64,000 nt of DNA from Peromyscus leucopus (GCF_004664715.2 NC_051076.1:4037446-4101445), one strand, 5' to 3'. Counted from the stretch's first letter, positions 1 to 12,735 are shown. Numbers and translations: made by a program. The notes: generated from the sequence alone by a model not told the origin.

Positions 1-2710
1 AGCGGAGTATATCTAAGGAATATTGGGTCATGGCAGGCTTTGATAGGAATAAGAAATAACAAAACCTGCTTTTCATAAGTTGGAAGCTTTTGTCTGAACA
101 AAGGAGGAAGAATGGAAGGTAGCAGTGACTGGTACTGGGCACAATGCCAGGTGAGGCGCTCTCTGCACAGGAGGGGCCGCTGTTGCAGGTTAGAGATGGG
201 GACTGTCTTGGTGATCGCTGAACCTACATACCTGCCAAGGCTGAGGCAAGGCTTTTGCTTATCTTATATCCATAGTCTTAACATATCTGAGTTGTCGGTA
301 AAGGATAAATAGGAGCTGCACCTTGATATATCACCTCCTCCATTAATTCTGGTCATGGAGAGAGAGCCATAGGCCACAGTGCCTCCTGATATTTGCTTTA
401 TAGGTAGAATTTGGGTTTCAAGACCCATTTGGCCAGAGAGAGATATAAATGCCCATGGGGTATTTAGTCTAATGAATTTTCTATAACTTAAAGTTACTGC
501 CTCTTACTTACCCATTCTCTATGTGAGACAAACGCCACTTCCTTTATAGCTTTTGACTCTTCTGTTTAAAGGACTCTGCATATCCTTTCCTTTAATTGCT
601 GAGGAAGGGGAGAAAACAGGAAGAGAGGTCTTTATACAGCTGATGGTGAAATGAACCAGGCAAAACAAACATCTCCCAGCCGCTGGGAAGGGTGCAGCTT
701 TCTGGAAGCTGAGGTCTTCAGAGGTCAAAAGAGAAAATGTGCTATTTTTGGAGCTTGGCACAAAGGTAGGCTTGGCTACAGAAGGACAACCCATCACTGC
801 TTTGTCATGGGCTCTGAGGTGCAATATTCGGGTATTCCTGCAAAGTAGCCCATTTGACATTCTTGGAGGAAAGACTTACACTTTCTAAAAGGCAATGTGA
901 GTGGGAAAACTTTAGTTCCTGGATTCAGAAAGATGCAGACAAAAATCTTGGCTTGGTTCTTACATACTGAACCTTATCTGAGGTAGGCATCTTCACTTGT
1001 GGGACTGAGATGTCCATAGGATTTATGTCTCTGAACAACACTTTGCCAAGCTCAGCAGCTATTTGCAAATATCTTGTAATACCTAATTGTTTGATTCTGA
1101 CTACTTATTGAAGTACATTTAGTATAAGGCTGAAAAATTACCTGAGGAATGCAGATCCATATAGCCCACCTGGTTAATCAATGTCTCCTTTGGCCTTGGG
1201 GCCTGGATGTATCTGTGTATGTATATTTAGCAAACTGTCAGACAAACAGGTCTGAGTTGCCTAAGTATATGTTATCTTCTAACTTATGTTTCCAGCTTGA
1301 GTATGAAATAAAAGAAAATGTATACTGTTCTTTCAGTTTCTCAAGCCAGACTCTTTAGAAACTTCTCTAAATGCAAAGTCAAGGCAGAACAAGAAATGGG
1401 GTAGGGGGAAAGTATGTGGTCTGATTCCCATTTGAGAAAGCTTGCAGTACTATTAGCTAGTAATTATTATTCAAGACGAAAATTGAAGGAGTATTTCCCT
1501 TACAAGTTATATGTATTTTCAAAATATACATAAATAACTCATTAAGTCCTTTGCACCTACCTACTTAATAAGTGGAACTGTTAGGTATTCTCATTTGGCT
1601 CACGGGACTATGAAAAAAAAACCTATTAAAACATTAATGATGTGAGGAATGGAAAGAGTCTGTGAACCTCTGCCATCAAGTTGAAAAGAAGCTGCAAAAT
1701 GCCTTTACTGATAGTGTCACTGGCCGTGTGCCTGCAAGGGAAGTATGAGCCAGCCAGAGGACCATGGTGCATCAGAGGTGGGAGATCTGTTTCAAAAGAT
1801 CCAGGTTAAGCCTCCTCACTTTACAAGCACACATTCTAAGTCCTTGGAATGATATCCAATCCCATTTCACTTGTGTCTGGGTTGCAAAAGTGAGCAACAA
1901 GGAAAAGCAGGTGTATGAGGAGAGGCAGGAACAGAGAAAACAAATCACTAACTCAAGTCAGATTCACAAAAACACACCAGCCCAAGTGGGTGGAGGGCAT
2001 GGATGAAGTATTCTAGGTGGGCTAAGATGTCAAACACAGAAAGAACTGAAATCTCCACAAGAAAAGGAGAAGGGCAGGTGCAGGAGTCTGGCCTGGGAGG
2101 AGGGATGTCACTGCTATTCTTCTCCAGCCTCTGGCTCTAAGAGGCTCTTGCCTTGTTTGTTTGTTCCTCAAGGGTAGGCTGGGACTTTGGTATCTCCAAA
2201 AAACATCTCTATCTAAATTAAATCTCCCTGTCTCAAAAAAAGCAGGGCTGGGCTCTGCAGTGGGAGTGGTTTTAGCTTTATGTTTCTGCGTGCTTAGCAT
2301 TAAGACAGCATCCACATCAGTGAACACAAGTAGTGGGACTGTATGAAAAGGAGAGGTGGCTGGGAGGGGACACAGGGAAGAGTTTGTGGCAAGAAAAACA
2401 AAGGGTTCAATGCCCTGGGGCAGGTTATACAGGTCAAGGGCAGCAGCTCTGCAATTTACCTAAATGTTAGAAGATGGGCTACCTGTCAGATAATGCAAAC
2501 TCAATTATGTCTGAAGGGATTCTGGAGGTCAGCTGGGCTCAGGCTGGTTATCTGTTTGCAAGATACAAAGGAATGTGGAGATAAATTGCTAATGAAAGGG
2601 AGGCATGCCGAGCTCCACTTGGCTACCCAGAGACCTGTGCAGAGAAGAGGAGTTTTAAGAAAGAGCAGAGCATGAAGGAAGCAGCCTAGTGTGGTGGACA
2701 CAGCTGGATA
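1..2710. other. No gene recognised; largely unique sequence
   Basis: I see no recognisable gene, RNA or clear transposon here. The reading frames are short (under about 115 codons), overlap on both strands and show no domain or motif I know. The base composition is ordinary for mammalian intergenic or intronic DNA. Confidence 0.5.
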
Positions 2711-2815
2711 GGGAGTTAGATGCCTTGGCCTGAGTCTTTCTCAGCTGCTAATTAGCTGTGTGACCTCTGGTAACTCACTTTGGTTTTCTAGACATTAGTT
2801 CCCCATCTGCCCACA
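2711..2815 (+). repeat. MIR SINE fragment
   Basis: The text around 2741-2812 follows the MIR core: a 'tagctgtgtgacct' motif, then the 'aactcactttgg' segment and 'ccccatctg'. This is the 5' half of an old tRNA-derived SINE in the plus orientation. It has diverged and I see no target duplication. Confidence 0.6.
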
Positions 2816-2855
2816 CACAGGGCCACTGAGAGACCAGGGTGACACACAAATGGGG

Positions 2856-3015
2856 CCATTTATCAAGCACTTCCCAAGTGCTGTTTTAAGCACTGTACAC
2901 GTTTTAGCCCATTTAACCCTCACAGCCCTTACCAAAGGTAGAGAGATAAGTATTGTGTGTGATCAGAGGTCTAGATGTGCAGCCTAAGTCTGGTTGGTAG
3001 AACCTGTGTCTTTTT
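2856..3015 (-). repeat. MIR SINE fragment, inverted
   Basis: Reverse-complement MIR: 'ttatcaagcacttcccaagtg', then 'agcactgtac' and 'catttaaccctcac', then the usual region around an ATAAGTA-type stretch. It lies only 40 bp from a plus-strand MIR, so the two are separate old insertions. Confidence 0.55.
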
Positions 3016-3086
3016 CTCTCTGAGGTTAAGGTCAAAGCATAGGATTCTGTGTGCCAGACAAAGTTGGGGGACTTAAGTATTGGTAA

Positions 3087-3180
3087 AGTTCTGATTTAGT
3101 GGGAATGGAATGGGACCCAGGCATTTACAGGTTTGATACGTACCTGGGTCATTTTATTGTGAGTGGCCCTGTTTGAAAAA
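3087..3180 (+). mobile_element. hAT-Charlie (MER5-like) fragment
   Basis: The segment 'gttctgatttagtggga', then 'gacccaggcattta', and an end resembling 'ctgtttgaaaa' match the 3' part of MER5-type nonautonomous hAT elements. No intact terminal repeat or 8 bp duplication is visible, so the assignment is tentative. Confidence 0.35.
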
Positions 3181-3870
3181 CAATCAATTAATCTTTACAC
3201 TTGAGAAGTATCAATTCAATTCCCTTATCAAATCCAATATCAATTCCCTTATAAGAGAAGGTAGGGTGGCTTGTAGAGCAGAAGTGACCAAAGGCAAGTT
3301 TGCCAGGAACATCAAGACGTGTGATATCCTGGTTTTCCAGAGGCTGGCCTCAGCCCTCAGCGGCTACACCTGTTGTCTAAAAATGCAGTATCAGGCCACA
3401 GGCAGCTTTGTGAATGAATAAGTCTCCTGGGCAGGAAGGTCCTGTTAGGTGAAACCTGCCCACCAAACCACCTTTTGTTAATAACATCATTGCACACATT
3501 CACAAAGTTCTAAAATTTTTACTGCAGTTAATTTACTCATCTCCTTCCCAACCATTCATAAAATGTGGAGGATTCTGAATATTGTAGACAAGAAAAGTTT
3601 CAAGAGGCTGAATGACCCTAGAGTTTGAATATAATTTGTCTTCACAATGACTTGTGTTGAGTGTTGAGTTTTGGCCCTTAGGTAACAGTGTTGAGAGATG
3701 TTTGGGACTTTAAGAGTGGTTTGTTCTTTTCTCCCAGTAGCCAATGCTCACTTGTGTAGATGGGATTGGACACCTTTCAAGAGACTTGTTATAAAACAAG
3801 TCCAGAACCCCCATTCCATCTCTGAATAATGTGATTTTTTTATGCTTACTCACTTCCTGTGTCCACTTTT
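3181..3870. other. No feature recognised
   Basis: Unique-looking sequence. The small reading frames on both strands have no recognisable similarity. Confidence 0.45.
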
Positions 3871-3884
3871 CCACTGTGAGATGA

Positions 3885-4035
3885 ATTGCCATATGACCCT
3901 GATGAGAAATTGAGCTGATGCTGGCAGTGAGCTATTGGATCCTCTGAACTGTGAACTGAATAAGCTTCCTTTCTTTACAAGGTACCCAGCCACAACTGTT
4001 TGTTATAGTAACACAAATGACCTAAGGCAAATGTG
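3885..4035 (+). mobile_element. MaLR-like LTR, 3' end fragment
   Basis: The end resembles MaLR-type LTR 3' ends: 'gtgaactgaataagcttcc', 'tttacaaggtacccagccaca' and a terminal 'gttatagtaacacaaatgac' stretch. Only the last ~150 bp are recognisable. The family name is uncertain. Confidence 0.45.
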
Positions 4036-4486
4036 GACACTTGGAGATCTGTATTTGGTTATTTGTGGCATCTGGGCTGGATCCTGGTCTTCTTTGATTA
4101 AGGTCAGCACTCTTGTATCCCATAGCTTTGTCAAAACCTAAGCATCCTATATGTATGATGGGACATCTGGCAACTGAAGGAACAGAATGCCAAGAGAAAG
4201 CAATCAGAGATCACTGTGGAATGGTCTGGCGGACCCAAGAACAAGAAAGCTGTGTGGGGAGACTTGTTTGTGATTCAGAAGCCACATAGGCTGTGCCACC
4301 TTCAGGGGTAGCATTTCTTCAAGCTGGTGTGATTCTGATCCTTCCCCTGCTCCCCTGCTCAAAGGGAAAGTCCAAACCCACCTCTCCTGTTGGGTCTACC
4401 TCATGCAGCCCCTCCATTTTCCCTGTCTCTACAGTTTTTCTTCCCTAGAATACTGGCTCCCTGCCATGCATCTCTTCCCTCTCTAG

Positions 4487-5042
4487 TCACCTCTCAGAGA
4501 AACTTACCCATCATGCACCTTTTCTATCTCCCATCACCTCTCAGGAAATCTTTTACCCATTTTGCACTCCTTCCCTCCTCAATCACTCCTCAGGGAATCT
4601 CTTACCCACCATGCATTCACTTTCTATTGCAATGACAAAATACCATAACAGGAAACAACTCATAAAAGAAAGAGTTTTTCTTGGCTTATGGTTCCAGAAG
4701 GAGAGTTCATAATGGTAGACGAGGCATGGCAGCATGCAGTCAGAGCAGGAAACTGACTGAAAATACTTCCACCTACATGCAAGAAGCAGAGAAAGTGAGA
4801 TGCAATGAGGTGAGGCCATAACCTCTCAAAGGGCCTCACCCCTACCACTACTGGCCAACAACTTCCTCTAGCAAGCTCCACCACCTAAAGGTTCCACAAC
4901 TTCCCAAAACAGAACCACTAACTGGACAACAAGTGTTCAACTTACTTGAGCCTGTGGAAACATTTCATATTCAAATCACCATACCCATCATCCTCCTTCT
5001 CCAGTCACCTCTTAGGAAATCTCTTACCCATCCTGTAGGTTC
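4487..5042 (+). repeat. ~48 bp tandem repeat, four copies, interrupted
   Basis: Units start with 'tcacctctcag' and carry 'tcttacccatcatgcac'-type text. Copies begin at 4487, 4534, 4583 (cut short by an insertion) and 5004. Spacing between the first three is 47 and 49 bp. Confidence 0.7.
4619..4985 (-). mobile_element. MaLR-like LTR, inverted
   Basis: Read on the minus strand this begins near 'atggtgatttgaatatgaaa'. It passes through 'ttttgggaagttgtggaacc', and ends at 'tattttgtcattgcaatag'. This matches a common rodent LTR layout (MaLR/ORR1-like) and shares its central motifs with the copy at 56.4 kb. It sits inside the tandem array of the neighbouring L2. Confidence 0.55.
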
Positions 5043-5369
5043 TAGTTTATTCTTATCTTCCTTAAGGATTTTCTCCTGCCTGCTTGCATTGTACTTTACT
5101 GTGCACATCCTGGGGGTTTTTATTTGAAGTACTTACTATTTAATACTTACCTTCCATACTGTATTATAAGTTCCATGGGTGAAATCTGGTACCTGCTTCT
5201 TTCATTACTATACTCCAAGTACCAGGGATCAGCCCATAATAGGGATTGATTGAAACATCTGTTAGACAAATGAACAGACTAATGCAGTCAAGAATAGGTG
5301 GTTTGCTTAGAGAGTGACTAGTAGAAATGAGATCTGTGTTCTGGGGACACTAGCCAATATACTACACTC

Positions 5370-5485
5370 ATTCAAGTTCAGTGGATTTTTACTGGCCCTG
5401 TGTAGGCAAAGCTAAGCAAGACCTTGTTCCTTAAATAATGCTTATAAATGGAGGAGGTGCAGAGAAAAGCTGGGGACATATGACA
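5370..5485 (-). repeat. Possible L2 fragment, inverted
   Basis: The run 'ggatttttactggccctgtg' followed by 'agcaagaccttgttcc' resembles the inverted 3' end of L2. It is short and diverged. Confidence 0.3.
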
Positions 5486-5489
5486 CTTA

Positions 5490-7990
5490 CTACTGTAAAA
5501 AATTAATATGTTTAGTTTTACCAATGTGATAGGTCAGAGTTTGGCATCTTTTGGGCCACTTCAAGACATAAAGGGAAAAGAAAGATGGTTCTTTGAAATG
5601 AAAATGAGGTGCTGTGTCCTCCATGGCCAGAGGAAAGTCTCATAGTATTCATAATAATCCAAGTTGTACAAGACTATCCTCTGAGACAAACTGCCATCAT
5701 CTTCAGGAATCCAGCTAAGCCTACTCCCCAAAGATCATCACAGCTAGGCTTGATGACTGTTGACATTCTCTCTTAGAAGGAGGGAGTAGGGAGAGTCATG
5801 GGCTCCTCACCTGAGTATTCAGCCACTCTCCATAGCAGTTATGTGTATGTAATTCTGCCCCAACTACACATGGCTTTCCTTCGAGGGGCTAGAGAATATA
5901 GGTATGGACAGATGAGAAGGGGAGGCCTCGTCTACGTAACCATGAGGGAGTCATCATCTATACTTGATGCAGATCTTTCAGCATGGCCGCTTTAAGGTCA
6001 TCCATGCCCCTGCCTATAACCCTTTATTCATGGCTCTGTAAGTAAACCTAATAGATTCATTGGTTTCCTCCTGTGAAGTCTGACATCTCTACACCTTTGT
6101 TTGTAATTGGGATCATAGGAGGAGGTAGACATTGTTTATGTCCCCAAGGGAAGGGATTTTAGCCACACTCTATCATTTAGAGTATTAGGTGAAGGCCATC
6201 TATGCTGCCTGGGAACTGGGAGGTGATAATTTTCAAGCCTCATCTGCTTGGGAATTTGGGGTGGAACCTGGATGGTGGGGCTAGAGCAGGCTGGTGTGAG
6301 TTCTTAAGAAATATTTACACCACTGAAATTGGAATATGTAAATCAGATCTTATATTCCTAAAAAAGACAATTGTTGAGAAGTTAGAGGGACAGTATCTGG
6401 CCCATAGATCTGTGCTTTAACCAGCCCTCGAGGAGATCTGATAGCTTCCAGTGTTTCTCCTCGGAACTGAAGGCATCTTCATTTCAGGTCTACACCCATT
6501 TCATGAGACTGAGCCTGGATGCTTCCTGGGATTTTGTCCCAGGTTCTGACATAAGTACTGCCATGGGAATGATGCTCCTCTTCTGGAGACTTCAACCCCT
6601 ACTATTCCTCTTCATGGAAGGAGGAAACCAAGAGTAACAAGCGCTTAGAGAACTGATATTTTGGATCCGACACTTAATGTCCTTAAAAAGAAGTCTGTTT
6701 TGAAAACAAAGTTTTCATCTCAAGAATTTTAGCTAAAAACAGCCCCATTTTGTCTACAACAAATTGAGACTTTTTTTTTCATAGAATTCAGAGCCACTCT
6801 AGATGATAGTGATTTACTGAAATAGCCCAATCCCGACTTGTGCTTCTGTCAGCACCGTTCATATCACACACCTGTGTGCCTCAGAGAATACACTGGTGGG
6901 TGGTAATGGGAAAGGAAGAATATCCATAATAAACTAAAGTTTCTCTGAGCAGTTACATCTCCTACTACTGTGGGGGTGGCTGGAAGGACTCTATCTTTAA
7001 AAAGAAATAATGCTTTACCTGCTCAATCAAGAGTATTAGCCACTGAACCAGTTATATTGGTTAATGAGGCAGGTAGTTCTCCTAACGAGTCTAGCAGATG
7101 ACCTGCTGAAAACATAGGCAAGACTCAGTCATTCCTCAGGTGTGTACCATATTTTGAAGGTGAGGGGTGGAAGCTGGGCCTTCTTTCCAGCCCATCTGAG
7201 AATTTCCCATTTGTGTCCTGTGATCAGAAGCAAGTACTTCATGTGTGAGGGGAAGGAGTTTGGACTTTAGCTGACCACCTATGAGAAACTTGCTGCATGT
7301 CTGCTGCTTTAAATAGAAAATTGTTGCCAAGACACAGGAAAGGGTGTCAGTGTCACTGACTTTGTGAGACCTGGAACATAGCTGATCTTTGATGAAGCTT
7401 AAATATATGGACAGTAGAGATAAATGAATGAATAAGAATAAATGAACATTCCACATGTGTCCAGCCAGTGACCTGTGGGTGGAATGTGCCCAAGCACAAA
7501 TAAAGTTGCTTAAGGCTTTATGAAAGGTTTTGTGTTTTTTTTGGGGGGGGAGGAGTAGCTTGATTGAGTTGTTGTCAACTGCTAAACTGTAGATGACAAA
7601 GCCGTCAGATGTTCCCACATGATTTGTGGGTTCACTTGGATTCACATGTCTGACTTGGGTTTTCTGTTAATGCCAACTGTCCTTGCTTTGTTGAAGAGCT
7701 ACAGAAGTTCATTGCTGACCCCTTTGTGATACCACTAATGACTTCTTCTAATGTTTACAGTCACTAGTGTTCACCTCTCAGGCTGAGTATTTAAAATACA
7801 TAAGAATGTGTTTCCCAGTTATGCTCCAGCTTGAGAAGGTGGATTTGCCACTCAGCTAGCATTCAGACCACACTGTCCCTTATAAAGGAGATCCACAGTC
7901 TCCCCTACCCTATGGCTAAGGTCAATATATGCCCAAGAAATGCTAGTCTCATGGGAAGCTGGAGCAATATGGGCCATCCTGAGCATATGC
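5490..7990. other. No gene recognised; unique sequence
   Basis: No transposon or gene could be assigned. A 169-codon open frame on the minus strand (7136-7645) has no motif I recognise and spans a T8G8 homopolymer junction near 7533-7552, so I treat it as chance. Confidence 0.45.
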
Positions 7991-7994
7991 CCTA

Positions 7995-8180
7995 AGATAC
8001 ATACCACACTTCCCACAAATGAGCTCATTTAATCCTCTCAACAGTCTTGTGGGTAGCAATTCCTCATCCATTCACAGGGGAGTTTGTGTGTTTGTAGGGA
8101 AGCTGGGTAATTTGCTCAAGACCCTGTAGTTCAATAATGGTAGAATTGAGATTTACACATAGTCTAAACACACATTCTTT
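7995..8180 (-). repeat. MIR SINE, inverted
   Basis: Follows the inverted MIR order: 'gagctcatttaatcctctca', 'acagtcttgtgggtagcaat', then 'gggtaatttgctcaagacc' and a closing 'gtagaattgagatttacac'. Most of the MIR length is covered. Confidence 0.65.
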
Positions 8181-8559
8181 TTTACTTTCCAAATTGCTCT
8201 TTGGACCATGAAACTTCCAATTATAAAAAGACAAAATAACTAACACACACCTATGTCTTTACATGTGAGACAATAAACTTGTACACAGGTTTAGCTTTGT
8301 TAAGCAGCAACACATCAGGATTGTGGTGAGCATGAAACACAGATGCTGCCCAAGTGGTCTAATGAGGCACAAGAGCTTTGCTGGAAATTGGGGCTGACTG
8401 CAAGATTATGGGTGTACTTGCTGAGATGCCTGGAGTCCACCCACCAGGTTACTTTCTTCCTCAGCAACTGTAAGCACTTTTCCTCCTTCTGAATCCCATT
8501 GTAATCCCTGCTCCACAGTCAGCATTTATCAAGAGCTCATCACCACTGTACTCTCAGGC

Positions 8560-8995
8560 TTGTGTACCTGCTCCCTCCCTTTGTTTTGTCTTTATCTTTG
8601 TATTAGTTATGAGCTCTTGGTGAGAAGTATATAGCAGGATTTTTTCTTTCTACCCAATATAACAATTTACCTTCTAGGCAAGATACAAGACCTTTCGTAT
8701 TCTATATAAATATTGACATGGTATATTTAAATGTGTAGTCTTGCTGGTCACTTTCTGTTTGCCATTCTGGTATTTGTTGTCTTTATTCTCTTTTTCTCTG
8801 CCTTATTTTGGATTGACTGTCTACTGTATTTCCATTGTATTGCCACTCCTAATTTCTTTCAAATTTAATTTAAATTAAATATTAAATTTTTAAAATGGTA
8901 TGCCATTTTTAAACTACTTTTTAAAAAGTTGTCCCTTTGTGGTTTACAACATCTAATTTATCTCAGTCTATCTTAAAATAATATTATGTCACTGC
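8560..8995. other. AT-rich stretch with short inverted repeats
   Basis: From about 8850 the sequence is strongly AT-rich, with nested TTTAAATT-type palindromes. At 8893-8910 the 7 bp arms AAAATGG and CCATTTT flank a 4 bp loop. No element could be assigned. Confidence 0.4.
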
Positions 8996-8999
8996 ATTT

Positions 9000-9485
9000 G
9001 TCAGGGTTCGCTAGAGGAACAGATCCACTAGAATATATATTAAAAAGGGATTTATTTGATTGGATTATGCCAATATAATTCTAGATGCCTCAGCAGTCCC
9101 AGTGAGGTCTAGAGGACTTTTGGATAGCTACTGGTCTTCAGTTCACTTGGAAGCCCGAAGAATCTGGGTTCTGAGCACAGCAAAGGAGTAAAGGGGTGTC
9201 AGATGTTTTTGTCTGAGTCTAAAGGCTCCAAAAGATCAGTATTCTATTCTAGACAGAAGATAGGCGCAGTTCCCTTCTCCTCAGTGCTCTGAGTCTGCTC
9301 AGGTCTTTAATCAACTAGATGAGGGACACTCAGGTTAGAGAAAACAATCTGACTTACTTAGCCTCCTGATTAAAATATTAATCTTACCTCATCAAGAAAT
9401 AACTTCAAATACATACCGAGAATAAAGTTTGGCCAAATGTCTGGGTGGCTCAGTCGAGTTGACATGTAAAGTTGAACATTATATC
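9000..9485 (-). mobile_element. MaLR-like LTR, inverted
   Basis: The plus strand begins 'gtcagggttcgctagaggaa', continues 'aaaaagggatttatttga', and ends 'gagttgacatgtaaagttga'. This is the inverted form of the rodent LTR-like family that starts near 'gtcaacttgac' and ends in 'ctctagagaaccctgac'. It is diverged, with no clear target duplication. Confidence 0.5.
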
Positions 9486-9852
9486 CCTCTTCTCTGTCAA
9501 GCTTCTGGTGGGGAGATCAGAGTCTACCCAGTCTGTAGCTGGGATGGAGAAGGACTGTGATAGTTAAGGAACTATATCAGGGCTTGGTGGCTGAGTTCCT
9601 GGAGGACTTCTGCCAGGCCTCCTATTCTTCAGGTTTCAGTTGACTCCAAAGGCCAATTTGCAAGAAGATTCTCACAGCAGCTCTGACATTTCAAACAGTA
9701 TTCTGCATGCGTACCTGATGAAGGCCAGAGGCAAAAGAGTAAGTCAATTCAGCATCTCTATATTTTCCAGTGCTTCCATAGAGTCTCGATCATAAGTCAA
9801 ACCTGAGTTTTGACCTTTTTAAGTGTCATTGAGATTTGGGCTGATTCTTCTT

Positions 9853-9856
<4 letters not shown>

Positions 9857-9901
<45 letters not shown>
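9857..9901 (+). repeat. (GT)n microsatellite
   Basis: An uninterrupted GT run of about 22 dinucleotides. It produces spurious Val-Cys open frames on both strands. Confidence 0.97.
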
Positions 9902-9904
<3 letters not shown>

Positions 9905-11450
9905 CCAACCTCACTCCCCTAATTTGTAACGATACAAACCATAATGTGTCTCTTTCTGAATTTGACTTTCTGAGTTTTAGTTCTAGGTTTTCTTTGTGCA
10001 TGTTTGGCTCTTTGACAGGTTTAAAAATTATGATTTTATAGGTTTTTTTGTTTTACTATGAGTAAAAGCCACCATCTTCTTGTGAGTGTCTATACTTTAC
10101 AAAGATGCTGAGGTCAACAATTGTTGTATTAAGTCTCTGAATATTTTAATAATAAAATTATATAAAAAAGTTCAGACCCACTGATTGGGAATTTTACGTT
10201 TTTTGGTCTCCTATCCTTTAACTCCTTTACCTATGAGTCTGCTTCCTTCTCAACCTTTCAACAGTGGTTCTGTGATAGATCAACTCATACCAAACATGTG
10301 TTGGGACTTATTGTGTGATTTTTTTTCCTGAGGGAACATGAACCAATGTTCATTTACCCAAAAGAATACCAGTGATAGTCCAAAGAAACTACTCCACTTA
10401 CATCTCACTTAGTGATCAGTGAGATCATTGGGGCTACTTAAAGTATCACGCATGACTCAGAGGCAGCTCTATTACTGAACAGCCCAAGCATGGGTGATGA
10501 CTCACAAAAGGTGAATTCCTTGAACTTCTTGCCTAACTGTTGGTCAGTTCCACTGGACAGTCTTCCTACTCCAGCTATTGTTTCCTATGTTTATAACCTC
10601 AGGGAGGGTTCTGTAAATCTTGTGAGCCTTGTACATTCCATTAGCTTCCTGGATCTCTTGAGTCCCTCTACTCACACCAGTAGGAAATGTTTCAGTTAAA
10701 AGTAAACAGCTAAAGAGTACAACTTTACTAAAGCTTTAAGGGGTCTGTGGGAAGAAAGTCCTGTTTTGAAATTTGTCCCTGTTTGTTCTTCACCACCCCT
10801 TCCTTTGTTCCTGTTTCTGTTCTTCATTCTGGTGGGCTGCACTCTTAAAATACTTTTATTTTTCTTCTAACTCACAATTCTTACTTTGTACTGTTATAGT
10901 GAAAACAGATAGCTGTTACAATTAAAAGGAATTCTAGGATTAAAATAGCAGTGTTGCAAACACTTAGAAAAGTTAGTAAGATAGCTTGCATCTGGGTTTG
11001 AGATAGCAAAGCTGACTAGATATGGACAATACTTTGAGAAGACAATAGGGCCTGTCTTGGCACATTCTGACTAGCTCCCACGATTTCCCTACCCCTTGAG
11101 GAACAAAGCACTATTGACTTTTTACATAGTCTTCCATTTAATTGCAATACTAAATTGTGGATAGTGATGGCTTCTCAAAGGCCTCTACCTATTCTTGTAA
11201 GGAGACCACCCTAACTATCCGATAGACAGGGATCTTGATAATGATGTAACAGGAAAGCTGTAGCTTTGTCTTAGAGGTGTGGTAGGAGTCATCTCCCCAT
11301 AGGTGATAAAGACAGGTGTCCATGATGAGCTTCAAGCAAGTCACATAAGTGAGAGCAAAGGGAACATGGCTTAATCACTAGTATACACATCCAAGGTTGA
11401 CAGCTAGTAGACCCACAAGGTTGAAGGCTAACATACTTAACTATGTTGAA
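9902..11450. other. No feature recognised
   Basis: Unique-looking sequence. Short AT-rich patches occur (for example 10141-10165), but no gene, SINE or LTR could be supported. Confidence 0.45.
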
Positions 11451-11469
11451 TGGCTGTCAAACCAAGGAC

Positions 11470-11690
11470 AAGAATGTACCAGGTTGAACTCAATCCTCGG
11501 GGGAGTCTTTGCCCTGGAGGAGATGGGAATGGGTGGTGGGCTGGGGGAAGGCGAGGGTGGGGGTGGGGGTGGGGGTGGGAGGGGGAGAACAAGGAATCCG
11601 TGGCTGATAGGTAAAATTAAATTAATAAATAAATAATATGTAAAATTAAATTTAATAAATAAATTTAAAAAATGAAAAAAAAGAAGAGAA
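11470..11690 (+). mobile_element. L1 3' end, 5'-truncated
   Basis: The text 'actttgccctggagg'-like, then 'gatgggaatgggtggtgggc', a G-rich run, 'gggagaacaaggaatccgtg' and a closing AT-rich TAAAATTAAATTTAATAAA tail match the 3' UTR and tail of rodent L1 (Lx-type). No ORF2 sequence is present. The 5' boundary is approximate. Confidence 0.55.
11546..11590 (+). repeat. G-rich (GGGTGG)n tract
   Basis: Repeats of GGGTGG and GGGGGT from about 11551 to 11586, inside the L1 3' end. At least four runs of three or more G's are spaced closely enough to form a G-quadruplex. Confidence 0.85.
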
Positions 11691-11699
11691 TGAATAGGG

Positions 11700-12570
11700 A
11701 TAACCATGATGTGTGTTCACTCCTCTGCTTTGGCAAGCAGCACAAGATCTTCTCCCAGGTTGGGCTAAGAGGACATGCACAAAGCATGTGTCCCCTCCAT
11801 TAGCTCAGTCCATGACATTACCAGAAAATTAACCAAACTCAATTTGAATCATCTTAATCTTTGTCCAGTTCCTGCCACAAGTCCTATACAAGAGCCCCAG
11901 AATTATAGCTCAATGGTTTTGACTCTTTTGGGAGTCATACTTGGAAGCCTTTCCCACTTTTCCGTAATAAGCCTGCCTTTGCTTTTTTCACTTCTTTGTC
12001 CATGTTGTTATTCCTCATTGACATGAGACAATGAACTATAGAGAGCCCCTACTTGGGGTAGCTTTCATGACCATTGACTATCCAGCATTATAGACCCTTA
12101 GGTTAGGCCCACCAGAGCTGAGAGAGGCTCCATCACTCTCAAAGTGTATGCAGACTATTGTCCTGAGGAATACTATAATTCCAAGACAGACATCCTGAGG
12201 TATTCAATAAAAACTGCCATTTGTATATTAGTACTTGCCCTCTTAAGGAATTACCTGCATGTATTGTTGCAACATAATTTCCTTTCACTTGTATTACAAA
12301 AGTAACTAATGCAAGTTACTGAGATAGTATGCTATTGAGCTGTATCCTCAGTTCTGTTTCCACTTGAAAGTGACTTTTAGTACCATTTTAATTCTGGGGA
12401 CTATACAGAAACATAGAAATTGATCAAGAAAATAAGAAAGTTGAGAGTGAAATAGATATTTGACCAATGGCATTGTTACATTCCATGATGTTAAAAGCAT
12501 TCCAGAATATTCATGTAATGTTTGTTGTTTTCCATGAAAACTACCACACACTTACATGAATTATATAGTT
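11700..12570. other. No feature recognised
   Basis: Unique-looking sequence with short frames on both strands. No assignable element. Confidence 0.4.
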
Positions 12571-12574
12571 CACA

Positions 12575-12735
12575 AATATTACCTGTGAAATAGATCCTAT
12601 TATGCACTTAACATTACAAACAAGGAACCCAAGGCTCAGAAAGGCCACATTACTTGCTCAAAGGTGTTCAGCTCATAATTAGTAGGACACACAGGACAGG
12701 TAAGGTCTAAATCAAGAGGTTTAATGTTCATAATG
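12575..12735 (-). repeat. MIR SINE, inverted
   Basis: 'caaggaacccaaggctcaga', then 'attacttgctcaaaggtg' and 'cagctcataattagtagga' follow the inverted 5' half of MIR. Confidence 0.55.

Larger units (their letters stand above)
4395..5280 (+). mobile_element. L2 3' region with internal tandem array
   Basis: The pyrimidine-rich run at 4395-4620 and the segment 5004-5280 ('gcttgcattgtactttactg', then 'ataagttccatgggtg', ending 'gacaaatgaacag') follow the layout of an L2 3' end. Inside it, a ~48 bp unit that begins at 'tcacctctcag' recurs at 4487, 4534, 4583 and 5004. A minus-strand LTR-like insertion at 4619-4985 separates the third and fourth copies. Confidence 0.45.

Noticed and set aside
7136..7645. 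169-codon minus-strand open frame
   Set aside because: No recognisable domain; it crosses a homopolymer junction and has an unremarkable composition. Frames this long occur by chance in a 64 kb window.
9857..9901. Apparent CRISPR-like or repetitive coding signal in simple repeats
   Set aside because: Dinucleotide repeats in mammalian DNA; there are no spaced direct repeats anywhere in the window that resemble a CRISPR array.
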